DNA from: an uncultured Chloroflexota bacterium
Lineage (GTDB): Bacteria; Chloroflexota; Anaerolineae; Aggregatilineales; Phototrophicaceae
Direction of reading: 5' to 3'
DNA length: 51,665 nt
NCBI GenBank assembly: GCA_937988705.1
Contig: CALKIA010000011.1
Coordinates: 1 to 51,665, forward strand
Positions 8,267-16,977 of the stretch are shown here, in pieces. Positions within the stretch are counted from its first letter, which is position 1; each line of letters opens with the position of its first letter. The notes below the pieces were generated by a model that was not told the origin of the DNA, did no database searches, and saw nothing but the letters and a program-made list of their open reading frames with translations. The position numbers were made by a program, and so were the translations under genes.

Positions 8267-9922
8267 TTATGGACAAGCCCCGGTCACTGCGCCGTAGTTG
8301 CGCCCAACATGGATCAGGTCGAAGATGTTGACCGTGCCATCGCCGTTCACATCTTCCTCACCCGTCCCCGCCGTGCCGTAGGCTAGGCCGATGGTCACCG
8401 CGTCGTACAGGTTGATCCGCGCGCTGACATCCGCCCCGTTCAACACGACATCACCCGCCTTCAACTGCACCGTCCGGCTGCTGACGCTGCTCGGCAGCGT
8501 GATAGTGCCACTACACACGAGATGACTGGTCATATCAACCGTCAGGGTCGGCGTCGCGGTATTGATCGCATCCGTGAAATTGAGCGTCAGGCTCGTGCCG
8601 ACTCCGGTCTGTGGTCCCCGCGTCTCGGTATTCGCCGATGCGGTCACATTGCGTACCTGCTGTACGCTGCCGTCTGAGGAGACGGTCAGGTTGAGCGTCC
8701 GCAGATCGAGGATCGTCACCGTTGTTGTACCCTCCAGCACGGCCGTAATCGGCGCACCACTCAGGTCACCCAGCAGCAGCGTATTCAGCGAGAGAACCGC
8801 GCTGCCGTCGGCGCTCAGGCCGCCACTCGCTGTGAAGTCTAAACTGCCTAACGTGAAGCTACCGCTCGCCGCTGCCGCCGGAGCACGGCGCGATACCACA
8901 TAGGCGCCCAACGTATTGTTAGTTTCGAGATAGTCACTCCCAGCGCTGGTGACGAACGACCCAGGCGTATAGCCGATCGCGCTGGTGGAAGCAGCGCCGC
9001 TGGCGGATGTACCGAGTTGGAAACCGTACACATTGTTGACGCCATTGCACTGCACGGTCGCCGTGAAGCTCGCGCCTTCGTTCACCGCGGCGGGCGCGCC
9101 AATATAACAGCCCGATGTATCTTTGAAGTGAATGTAGTCGAAATCACCATATGAACTGGCCGGGTTGAACCAGCTCAAACCAGTAATGGCAACATTCTGC
9201 GCGACGCCCGTGATGGCCGAGCCAAGATCCCGCGTGTACGCCGTATTCCAAGTCGTCCCATCAGTACTCCAGAACGCTGTGATCGTTGTGCCACTCCGCT
9301 GCAGCCGGAAATAGTATTGTTCGGAAGGTACTGATGGCACCGACACGATTTCAACAAACTCAACACCTTCGCCATTTGCGCCCAGCGTTGGCGCAGTTTT
9401 GTGCCGCAACCGCATGGTAATAATGCTGGTGCCAATATCACCGAAGCGCGAAAACGACGCTTCATAGGTATCGACCCCTCCGTTGCCAAAGTACGCATTT
9501 AGGCCAATCGACCGCCCATTCGAAGAGGGCATATTGAACTGGGCTTTGGCTTCGAGATTCCAGTATGTGCCGCTGAGCGGACGGCTGATGACCAATCCCG
9601 GATCGTACGTATAGTTATACTGATTGGGTCCCATTGGTACGAAACCGTTCCAGAAGCTGTCGTTATGCGTCATCGGGTCAAGGGAATAGCGTAAAAAGCC
9701 GGGATTGCTGGTCAGGTCGAAATGATTGGCCGGGGCGGTAATGCTGTGCGACCGGACGCCGCTAAATGAATACGACATCACTTGCCATGCTGGATCAAGA
9801 CTGGCAGAGTTGAAATCCTCATTAAAGTCTGTTCCAGCGGCGGCGATGGGATGAGGCTGAACCACTGCCATAAACAGCAGCAATACCGCCATTACCTTGA
9901 TGTATTGAACCAGTTGTTTCAC
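8267..9922 (-). CDS. Secreted lectin-like, cohesin-like and dockerin-like modular protein
   Basis: The protein has 551 residues and is the first gene of the operon. The start is GTG at 9922, preceded by AGGGGG six bases upstream. A signal peptide (about 1-28, ending HPIAAA) is followed by a concanavalin/LamG-like domain (about 33-270: FNEDFNSASLDPAWQV, YYFRLQRSGTTITAFWSTDG, FDYIHFKD). Next comes a cohesin-like domain (about 275-400: VNEGASFTATVQC, VYGFQLG, VVSRRAPAAAASGSFTLGS), a beta linker and a C-terminal dockerin-like pair (LKAGDVVLNGADVSARINLYDAV and DVNGDGTVNIFDLIHVGRN). The first calcium loop is longer and less regular than usual. The lectin-like part could bind glycans. No hydrolase domain is visible. 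Confidence 0.78.
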   Translation of the reverse strand: MKQLVQYIKVMAVLLLFMAVVQPHPIAAAGTDFNEDFNSASLDPAWQVMSYSFSGVRSHSITAPANHFDLTSNPGFLRYSLDPMTHNDSFWNGFVPMGPNQYNYTYDPGLVISRPLSGTYWNLEAKAQFNMPSSNGRSIGLNAYFGNGGVDTYEASFSRFGDIGTSIITMRLRHKTAPTLGANGEGVEFVEIVSVPSVPSEQYYFRLQRSGTTITAFWSTDGTTWNTAYTRDLGSAITGVAQNVAITGLSWFNPASSYGDFDYIHFKDTSGCYIGAPAAVNEGASFTATVQCNGVNNVYGFQLGTSASGAASTSAIGYTPGSFVTSAGSDYLETNNTLGAYVVSRRAPAAAASGSFTLGSLDFTASGGLSADGSAVLSLNTLLLGDLSGAPITAVLEGTTTVTILDLRTLNLTVSSDGSVQQVRNVTASANTETRGPQTGVGTSLTLNFTDAINTATPTLTVDMTSHLVCSGTITLPSSVSSRTVQLKAGDVVLNGADVSARINLYDAVTIGLAYGTAGTGEEDVNGDGTVNIFDLIHVGRNYGAVTGACP

Positions 9923-10399
9923 GATGTACCCCCTACATAAGAAACTTATCTTGACAACAATTGATGACGGGACAGTATCGATCCCGTCCGATCATCCGGT
10001 GTGAGGCTGCACTTGTCGGTTGTATGCGCTTGGGAAGTAGGCAAAAACTGAGATTGGAGAATGGTCGGGACATCGACCAGCTGCGGTGGCAATGACAAAA
10101 AAGCATAGTTCGGCAAAACATTTTCGAGCATCATGGCGGCTTCAATTTGTGAATTTCGTACAAATCAGTCTAGGAACGTCCCACGGTAGTGAAGCTGTAG
10201 CGAAAATCAATCAAACCACAGTTGTGCATTACCGATAACTGCGTCTACTATAGAAGCAGAAACTAAATTGCGATTCACTGCTTCTTTGTTCGGACATCCT
10301 ACAAATAAGTTCATTGAGGAGGTAGGGGGGGAAAAGTAGGGGATTCCGATGGACTGAATTCAAATAGGCATTTTTAAGTAATTCCTCCTCAAAGAGATC
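9923..10399. other. Divergent intergenic region between the cohesin operon and the STAND gene
   Basis: These 477 bp carry the upstream signals of both divergent genes. I see an inverted repeat at 9966-9988, another 8-bp inverted repeat (10252-10259 with 10278-10285), and a purine-rich G-run stretch at 10316-10345. I could not fix a convincing -35/-10 pair for either direction. The short minus-strand frames here have no recognisable product. Confidence 0.5.
9966..9988. promoter_or_regulatory. Inverted repeat, possible operator upstream of the cohesin operon
   Basis: GACGGGA and TCCCGTC form a perfect 7-bp inverted repeat with a 9-bp spacer, 44-66 bp upstream of the GTG start of the cohesin operon. 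The spacing and position suit a dimeric regulator. The neighbouring divergent gene encodes a LuxR-type HTH, an obvious but unproven candidate. Confidence 0.4.
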
Positions 10400-13300
10400 A
10401 TGAAAGATTTCGGTGGGACGCTCATCAAGGGCTACCAGATCAATCAACTTATCGGATCTGGCCCGACGGGCGTTGTCTATCAAGCGCACCATGCCGCCAC
10501 AGGTCGCTCAGTGGCGCTCAAAGTGGTCCACTCTAACTTAGCCAGGCACCCAAACTTTATCCGGCATTTTGAACCGCAAACGCACCAGATTGCACGGCTT
10601 GATCATCGCGCCATTGTGCCACTTCAGGATTACTGGCGGGATGCTGACGGCACCTATTTAGTCACCCGTCTGCTGCCGGGAAATCTACGCAAGAAACTGA
10701 CCCATTCCTTCCTCCAGCTCGAGACAGCCGCATTCGTGCTCGATCACCTCGCCGTTGCGCTCGACTTTGCCCACCGCCAAGGGATTGTGCACCAAGCGCT
10801 CAAACCCGAAAATATTCTATTTGACGAAGACGACTATCCGTACCTGATCGATTTTGGAATCACACTATCGCCACCGCTCCAATCGAATGACGAGGTCAGT
10901 GCTCAACGGACATGGCGCGACTATCGAGCGCCAGAACAGATTCGGGGCGAAATAGCGACTACGCACAGCGACCTCTATACCCTCGGCCTCATCCTGTATG
11001 AAATGCTGACCGGGCGCTATCCCTTTGCCGACGCTGTACCGGAGACTATGCTTGACCATCAGCTGAATCACTCGCTGTCGCCGCTCGATCAATTTCCACC
11101 ACAGATCGCGCAAGCACTCACTGACGTGCTTCAGCAAGCCACCGCGAAAACTCCAGCTGATCGTTTTGCGAATGCGAGCGCCTTATCAGATGCCTTCCAC
11201 GCTGCGACCAACCTGAAAGCCCTCAGCGATAAGCAGCTGGCCGATAAGATCACAGCGCGCGAGCTGGAAATCCTCCAGCTGATCGTTGACGGCAAGAGCA
11301 ACAGCGAAATCGCTCAAGGCCTCGTGATCGAACTCACAACGGTCAAGTGGCATGTGAAACGACTGTATGAGAAGATGCAAGTGCACAAGCGTCACCAAGC
11401 GATCCAACGAGCACGCGAACTCAAGCTAGTGTCCTTGGCTGGTAACCACGCTGCTGTTCAACCCGCCATACCGATACAAACAGACAAGTTTAAGTTTGTG
11501 CCTGAAACATCAACCCAGCCTAGGGCGGACAAGTTTGTACCCGATAACCCTTACAAGGGTCTTCGCCCCTTTCAGATCACCGACAGCACGACCTTCTTTG
11601 GCCGGGAAAAGCTCATTCAGTATCTGTTGGAACGGATGGCCGAGGTTAGCTCAGTGTCCAGCAGCAATCAGCCCAATTTCAGCCGCTTTCTCGCCATCAT
11701 TGGAACCAGCGGCAGCGGAAAATCCAGCCTCGTGCGCGCTGGCCTCATTCCGGCACTCTGGCACGGCGACCTGCCCGGCTCGGCAGACTGGTTTGTCGCC
11801 GATATGGTGCCCGGCAGCCATCCGCTGGCGGAGCTAGTCGGCGCATTAGCGCGCATTGCTCCGAATTTTCCACCGGCTTTCAGCGACCAGATTGCGCAGT
11901 CGGTTGATGGTTTGCTGCAGGTGACAACAACTATTTTGCCGCACGACAAACGTGAACTTCTCCTCTTCATCGATCAGTTTGAGGAGGTTTTCACGTTGAC
12001 AGAGGATGAGCGTGAACGGGCGCACTTTCTCAACAGTCTGTTAAGCGTCGTCACACACCAAACGAGCCGCGTGCGCGTGGTCATTACCCTACGGGCAGAC
12101 TTTTTTGATCGTCCCTTGGATTATCGTGAATTTGGGCTAATGCTGCGGTCGCGCCTCGTCACGCTGCTGCCCATGTCCCCAGAGGAACTTGAACACGCGA
12201 TCGTGCAACCTGCGCGGCAGATCGGCGTGGAATTTGAAGGCGGGTTGGTTGCTGAAATCATCACCGCGGTGAGCAAGCAACCGGGAGCGCTGCCCTTACT
12301 CGAATACGCGCTCACCGAACTATTCGAATATCAGACCGATGGTCTACTCACCCACCAAGCTTATGTTGAATTAGGCGGTGTCATCGGCGCGCTTTCAAAA
12401 CATGCCGATGCGCTCTACGCAGATTTGAGTCCGGGGCAACAATACACAGCCCAACAACTGTTTCTCCGGCTTGTGACGTTAGGCGAAGGCGTTGAAGATA
12501 CGCGGAGGCGCGTGCTGTACTGCGAACTCTTGGCAATCGCGTCCGACTCAGATACTGTTGACGAACTCATTGACCTCTATACGGCTCAGCGCCTGCTGTC
12601 CATCGATCGTGATCCGCTGACGCGTGAGCCAACTATCGAACTCGCCCACGAAGCCCTACTCCGCCGCTGGGGACAACTCCGCGACTGGCTAGCCGAAAGC
12701 CGGACTGATCTGCGTATACAGCGGCAGCTTATGGCGGCGACGGCGGAGTGGCAGCAGAATAACCGGAACCGCAGCTATCTGGCAACCGGTGGGCGACTGG
12801 CGGCATTTGAGACTCTGATAAGCGACAACAAAATACACCTGAGTCCTGACGAGCAAGCATATATTCAAGCCAGCAGCGCCGAGCAGCAGAAACAAGCACA
12901 GATGCAGGCGGCACAACAACAGCGCGTCCTCCAACTCCAACGCGCGCGGATCATCCTCCTTTCGATTTCGCTCGTGATCGCCATTGGCTTATCAACGGTT
13001 GCTATTCTCAGTCGGCAGGAAGCCGTGCGTCAATCACAAACCGCTTTAGCGCGTCAACTGGCCGCTCAAGCTGTAGCGGAACTGGCCAACCCGATTGGTA
13101 ACGATGAGTTTGCAGCGCTGCTGGCGATTCGTTCGTTGAACAATGGTTACGATCCGGTTGCAGACGGTGCGCTCGTCAAAGCTGCCTCAGCTCTCCCGAT
13201 ACGTACGTTTAGCGGTCATACGGAAACCGTATACGACGCGGTGTTTTCACCAGATGGTCGTTATCTATTGACAGCCAGCGGTGATCAGACTGCACGCTTA

Positions 13301-15046
13301 TGGGATCTGGTTTCCGGGCAGGTTGTCCAAACCTTTAACGCACCGAATGCCGGCGAGGTTTATGCGGTTGCCTATGCCCCGGATGGACAGTCCGTTGCGA
13401 CCGGCCACGAGGATCACATTGTCCGCATCTGGAATGTAAGGACGGGCGCACTCAGCCTGAGCCTCACAGGACATAACAAAGAAGTTCAAAATGTAGTGTT
13501 CTCACCAGCTGGTAATTTGCTGCTCTCGATCGCCGAATCCGATAGCGTGCGCCTGTGGGATGCAGCAACCGGTCGCCAGATTCAAGTCATGGCGGAAGGC
13601 GAGATTGGGCGGGGTATCGCGTTTGCACCCGACGGCCAAACGATCCTGATCACTGTAGCGAATAGCGTAATAACGCTGTGGGAAACAGGCACAGGGCACC
13701 TTATCCGTACCTACGATGGCATCGGCTACAGTCTCGCATTCGCGCCCGACGGTCAGCACTTTATCAGTGGTAGCCTCGACAATACCGCCACGATCTGGGA
13801 GACAGATACGGGCAGAGTGGTGTATGTTTTGCGTGGGCACAGCGGTTCAGTCCGGCATGTCGCTTATTCGCCTGATGGGCAATATACCCTCACTAGCAGC
13901 AGTGATCGCACAAGCCGCCTCTGGTCAGCGACCACTGGCGAAGAACTGCATCGCTTCCGTGCTCATTTAGGCCGTGTGTGGTCAGCCGCCTTCTCTCCGG
14001 ATGGGCAATTCATGGTGACGACCAGCGCGGATACGACGGCCAAGCTGTGGCATATCAGCGGTCTTAACGATCTGGATGATCGTTTTGTCGGTCATGAAGC
14101 TGCCGTTTTCGATATTGCCGTGTCTCCCGATGGCACGCTGCTTGCGAGTGGCAGTGCTGATGGCACACTTCGTATCTGGAATATTGAAACCGGGATTGAA
14201 ATAGGCCGCTTTCTGCTCTCGAATGTCACTATCTATAGTGTGGCTTTTTCCCCCACAGGCAATTTGATACTTGGAAGTTGCAGTGACGGTACGGCACATA
14301 TATGGGATCTGGGAACAGGACACGAAGTTCAGGTATTAAGAGAAGATTCCGCGGAAATGCTGAGTGGGGCTTTTTCATCTGACGGAACGATGGTCTTGAC
14401 TGGCAGCAGTCGATTTGCCCGTTTGTGGAGTCTGACAACTGGACATGCGATTCAAACATTGACTGCTGATTACATTACTGTGGTTGGATTTTCTCCCCAT
14501 GGCAACTTAGTATTAGCGGGCAGTGATTCGGGTGTGATCACAGTGTGGGATATAACGAGCGGTCAGGAAGTAACGCATTTCCCCCGCTCAGAGATTGTCT
14601 ACGACGCTGATTTCTCGGCTGATGGACAGCAAATTTTGGCGAGTTATGGTGATGGAACAGTCCGTCTATGGGACATCCGCACAGGAGCAGAAGTCCAACA
14701 ATACAGCGGCGCGATTCGCAATGTGTTTAACGTCGCTTTTTCACCCGATGGTCACTACCTTGCTGGCAGTAGCGCGGATCGAACCGCTTACATTTGGGAT
14801 GCTACCACTGGCGAGCTTGTGCGAGTGCTAAGCGGTAGCGGAGATGCCTTGTGGGGCGCAGCCTTCACCTCAGATAGCCAGCAAGTGATCACCAGTGGTC
14901 TTGACCACAGCATTGATCTATGGCCCATTGATATCCGTGATTTTATCGGTACTACTTGCCAACGTTTAAACCGTGATCTCAGCGTAGAGGAACGTGAACT
15001 TAGTCACCTAACAGAGTCAACAGCGAGCTGCTCCAGCTTTAAATAA
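10400..15046 (+). CDS. Pseudokinase - LuxR HTH - STAND NTPase - TM - WD40 signalling protein
   Basis: The protein has 1548 residues. Residues 1-270 are a protein-kinase fold with glycine loop GSGPTGVVY, lysine K41 (VALK), DFG at 151-153 and an APE motif. The catalytic loop reads HQALKPEN (131-138) instead of HRDLKPEN, so the catalytic Asp is Ala. Residues of about 284-345 are a LuxR/GerE helix-turn-helix (ITARELEILQLIVDGKSNSE). Residues of about 382-850 are an nSTAND NTPase with Walker A GTSGSGKSS (435-443), Walker B LLLFIDQFEE and ITLRADFFDR. A membrane helix follows (about 852-875: IILLSISLVIAIGLSTVAIL), then 14 WD40 repeats (about 930-1520), enough for two seven-bladed propellers. With the HTH and NTPase on one side of the membrane, the WD40 part should lie on the other side. 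It probably senses ligand or damage. It is divergent from the cohesin operon. Confidence 0.88.
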   Translation: MKDFGGTLIKGYQINQLIGSGPTGVVYQAHHAATGRSVALKVVHSNLARHPNFIRHFEPQTHQIARLDHRAIVPLQDYWRDADGTYLVTRLLPGNLRKKLTHSFLQLETAAFVLDHLAVALDFAHRQGIVHQALKPENILFDEDDYPYLIDFGITLSPPLQSNDEVSAQRTWRDYRAPEQIRGEIATTHSDLYTLGLILYEMLTGRYPFADAVPETMLDHQLNHSLSPLDQFPPQIAQALTDVLQQATAKTPADRFANASALSDAFHAATNLKALSDKQLADKITARELEILQLIVDGKSNSEIAQGLVIELTTVKWHVKRLYEKMQVHKRHQAIQRARELKLVSLAGNHAAVQPAIPIQTDKFKFVPETSTQPRADKFVPDNPYKGLRPFQITDSTTFFGREKLIQYLLERMAEVSSVSSSNQPNFSRFLAIIGTSGSGKSSLVRAGLIPALWHGDLPGSADWFVADMVPGSHPLAELVGALARIAPNFPPAFSDQIAQSVDGLLQVTTTILPHDKRELLLFIDQFEEVFTLTEDERERAHFLNSLLSVVTHQTSRVRVVITLRADFFDRPLDYREFGLMLRSRLVTLLPMSPEELEHAIVQPARQIGVEFEGGLVAEIITAVSKQPGALPLLEYALTELFEYQTDGLLTHQAYVELGGVIGALSKHADALYADLSPGQQYTAQQLFLRLVTLGEGVEDTRRRVLYCELLAIASDSDTVDELIDLYTAQRLLSIDRDPLTREPTIELAHEALLRRWGQLRDWLAESRTDLRIQRQLMAATAEWQQNNRNRSYLATGGRLAAFETLISDNKIHLSPDEQAYIQASSAEQQKQAQMQAAQQQRVLQLQRARIILLSISLVIAIGLSTVAILSRQEAVRQSQTALARQLAAQAVAELANPIGNDEFAALLAIRSLNNGYDPVADGALVKAASALPIRTFSGHTETVYDAVFSPDGRYLLTASGDQTARLWDLVSGQVVQTFNAPNAGEVYAVAYAPDGQSVATGHEDHIVRIWNVRTGALSLSLTGHNKEVQNVVFSPAGNLLLSIAESDSVRLWDAATGRQIQVMAEGEIGRGIAFAPDGQTILITVANSVITLWETGTGHLIRTYDGIGYSLAFAPDGQHFISGSLDNTATIWETDTGRVVYVLRGHSGSVRHVAYSPDGQYTLTSSSDRTSRLWSATTGEELHRFRAHLGRVWSAAFSPDGQFMVTTSADTTAKLWHISGLNDLDDRFVGHEAAVFDIAVSPDGTLLASGSADGTLRIWNIETGIEIGRFLLSNVTIYSVAFSPTGNLILGSCSDGTAHIWDLGTGHEVQVLREDSAEMLSGAFSSDGTMVLTGSSRFARLWSLTTGHAIQTLTADYITVVGFSPHGNLVLAGSDSGVITVWDITSGQEVTHFPRSEIVYDADFSADGQQILASYGDGTVRLWDIRTGAEVQQYSGAIRNVFNVAFSPDGHYLAGSSADRTAYIWDATTGELVRVLSGSGDALWGAAFTSDSQQVITSGLDHSIDLWPIDIRDFIGTTCQRLNRDLSVEERELSHLTESTASCSSFK

Positions 15047-15054
15047 GCGAGCCG

Positions 15055-15098
15055 CTTCGGTACTACTGACAGAAACAGTTGCGAATTCGTGCTTGACC
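15055..15098 (+). mobile_element. Solo left-end remnant of the window's IS family
   Basis: The stretch with GGTACT (15059-15064) and CAGTTG-x2-AATTC-x2-GCTTGACC (15076-15098) matches the left terminal region of copy 1 (3484-3530) at similar spacing. Similarity stops near 15100, and no transposase sequence follows. It may have been left by deletion or interrupted by the palindromic element that begins at 15117. Confidence 0.5.
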
Positions 15099-15116
15099 AA
15101 TTCCGCGAGTTTCGTT

Positions 15117-15231
15117 AAGTAGACTCTCGAAAGTCCCAATGGAGGGGTAGACCTCTGTGTCTACCCGGTTTCGGGCGCACACACAGGTGCGCCCCGACAT
15201 CCATTCGTGGATTTGTGTCGAGAGTCTACTT
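15117..15231. repeat. 115-bp palindromic element with cloverleaf folding potential
   Basis: Perfect 14-bp arms (15117-15130 and 15218-15231) enclose three further hairpins. They are an 8-bp stem with a 6-nt loop (15145-15152/15159-15166), an 8-bp stem with a 6-nt loop (15173-15180/15187-15194), and a 5-bp stem with a TTCG loop (15199-15203/15208-15212). No protein frame fits. It lies between convergent genes without a clear T-run. It could be a MITE/REP-like mobile palindrome or a structured RNA; a small bidirectional terminator is less likely. Confidence 0.75.
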
Positions 15232-15270
15232 TAGGTAATTCGGTATTTTCACCCTGATCTACGCGAACAA

Positions 15271-16965
15271 TTACAATCCTTGTGTAACATTGAGTCGCTG
15301 AGACTGTCCGGGCGTTTCGGCAGCGGCGGCCTCTAGCGCCGCGAGCGCTTGCGTCGGAGTCTTCCCCTTACCGAGTGCAGTCGCGAGAAATCCGGTGACG
15401 ATGGGCGCTGAAAATGATGTACCAGCCCAGCGCACCCAACCGTCTGGTGGCTGCGTACCATCGGGCAGCGTCCCAATGTAGAGTCCAAGAATGCCTGTTT
15501 GCGGATTTGTTGATGGCGCATTTGCATTAGGAGACAGCAATCCCGTTGCGCCGCTGGCATCCACATCACCACCAAACACAATCACGCCGACAGCTTCAGG
15601 AGTATCGGGGCGGTTGCTGTACGGCGCGGGCTGGCGGTTGCTGCTCAATGCTCCCACACCAACAACGGCCCCAAATGCCGCGGGGAACCGGGGATCACGC
15701 CGCTGCTCCGCGCCGAAGCTGTCGTTACCAGCAGCCGCAATCACGAGAGCCTTGTGCTGAGTTTTCAAGGCGCGGCAGGCTTCCTCGACCGCACTCAACG
15801 AGCGGCTGACAAACGATTCGTGCTCGTCCAGCCACTGAGTGAACCAGCTCCATTCCGTTTGAAACAACGGAAGGTCGGCATGATGCACCAGATGTTTACT
15901 GAACGGAATATCGAAGGTTAGACTGAGATTGACGACCATCGGGCGGGAGGCTGGACGCTGCGTCAGCGTGTTCAAGGCGTCGAGGATCGTTCGGAGCGAG
16001 CCAACGCCCCAGCGACCGAGCACTTCCATGAGCGTCACGCGCGCCGCCGGAGCAACCAACGCTGCAATGCCGGAGGCAAACAGCCCATGATCGAGCATCT
16101 CGTAATCGTGTCCGCTCACCCCGACTCCCTGCGTGTGACTGCCGAGGCGGTCAATTTCTGGCTTGGTGCTGCCACTGTAACGCACTTCAAAGCGGCGGTT
16201 GTTGAGTGAGAAGCTGCCATCCGGTGCGATTAACTGCCCGAGCATGGGGTTCAACGGCTGTCCGTTGTTATACGCGCGCTCGAACTGCTCGCGGGTGGGC
16301 ACGGTGTCGAGGACGAAAATATCCACGCCGTGACCATCACCCAGATCAAGCAGAGTACCCTGATCATCGAAAAAGCGAAACATCCACGGATCAACGCCAG
16401 AGGTGGTCGCTTTCATCCGATTCGGAGCGACGGGACGCGCGCCCGGACCGCCGACCGTCAATATCGGCTGGGCACTGCTGATGAACCAGTTGGGCGCGAC
16501 CCCCGTGATGGCAACGCGCTCACCCTGACCGCCTCCGTTTTCCAGCGCTTCATCCAGAGGCGCGATTAATCGCTCGATCAAAGCGCGCGGGTCGTTCCAT
16601 TCGTCACCGACCTGCCCCACATTGACGAACACGGAGGACAGGTAAGCGGGAGAAGTGCTTGCCGCTTGCGGAGTGGACGGAGACTGTACGCCGCGGTTCA
16701 GCAGCACATCGAACACAGCGCTGATGATCCGCGCGCAGCCCGCAGCCTCAGATACCGGCGGTCGGCGGTTAGTCGTGGTGACGGAGGTACTGGCATCGGC
16801 GAATTCTACGGCGCGGGACAGGGCAAGGTTGTCGCGCACGAGCGGCACTGCCCGCAGCGCGCGCAGCAGCGCATCCCGACTCAGCGGTGCCTCGTGTTCC
16901 ACGATTAGCGCAACTTCTCCGGGAGCGAAAAAACCGAAATGCGGTTCACCATCACGCTGCGTCAT
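15271..16965 (-). CDS. Cytosolic subtilisin-like (S8) serine protease linked to a CHAT gene
   Basis: The protein has 564 residues and no signal peptide. The S8 triad is visible: Asp in GVDIFVLDT, His in DHGLFASGIAALVAP (the HGTxVAG position) and Ser in WAGTSFSAPIVTGF. The oxyanion Asn appears in VIAAAGNDS. The first 200 residues or so form a domain I do not recognise. Lack of an export signal implies an intracellular protease, unusual for subtilases. The gene starts 12 bp after the CHAT gene ends and is the last of a sigma factor/zinc-finger/CHAT/S8 operon, so it may act in the same proteolytic pathway, either as an effector or as a substrate processed by the CHAT protease. Confidence 0.87.
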   Translation of the reverse strand: MTQRDGEPHFGFFAPGEVALIVEHEAPLSRDALLRALRAVPLVRDNLALSRAVEFADASTSVTTTNRRPPVSEAAGCARIISAVFDVLLNRGVQSPSTPQAASTSPAYLSSVFVNVGQVGDEWNDPRALIERLIAPLDEALENGGGQGERVAITGVAPNWFISSAQPILTVGGPGARPVAPNRMKATTSGVDPWMFRFFDDQGTLLDLGDGHGVDIFVLDTVPTREQFERAYNNGQPLNPMLGQLIAPDGSFSLNNRRFEVRYSGSTKPEIDRLGSHTQGVGVSGHDYEMLDHGLFASGIAALVAPAARVTLMEVLGRWGVGSLRTILDALNTLTQRPASRPMVVNLSLTFDIPFSKHLVHHADLPLFQTEWSWFTQWLDEHESFVSRSLSAVEEACRALKTQHKALVIAAAGNDSFGAEQRRDPRFPAAFGAVVGVGALSSNRQPAPYSNRPDTPEAVGVIVFGGDVDASGATGLLSPNANAPSTNPQTGILGLYIGTLPDGTQPPDGWVRWAGTSFSAPIVTGFLATALGKGKTPTQALAALEAAAAETPGQSQRLNVTQGL

Positions 16966-16977
16966 ATTGTTCTCCCA

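Noticed and set aside
4046..9922. Classical cellulosome cluster
   Set aside because: No glycoside hydrolase, esterase or lyase domain and no multi-cohesin scaffoldin is present.
9946..10134. Two short minus-strand frames of 62 codons upstream of the cohesin operon
   Set aside because: They overlap in different frames, have no convincing start site and no recognisable product.
10400..15046. Avs-type antiphage STAND protein
   Set aside because: No effector nuclease or protease domain is fused. The WD40 repeats, membrane helix and HTH fit a signalling or regulatory protein better. Defence cannot be excluded but is not supported.
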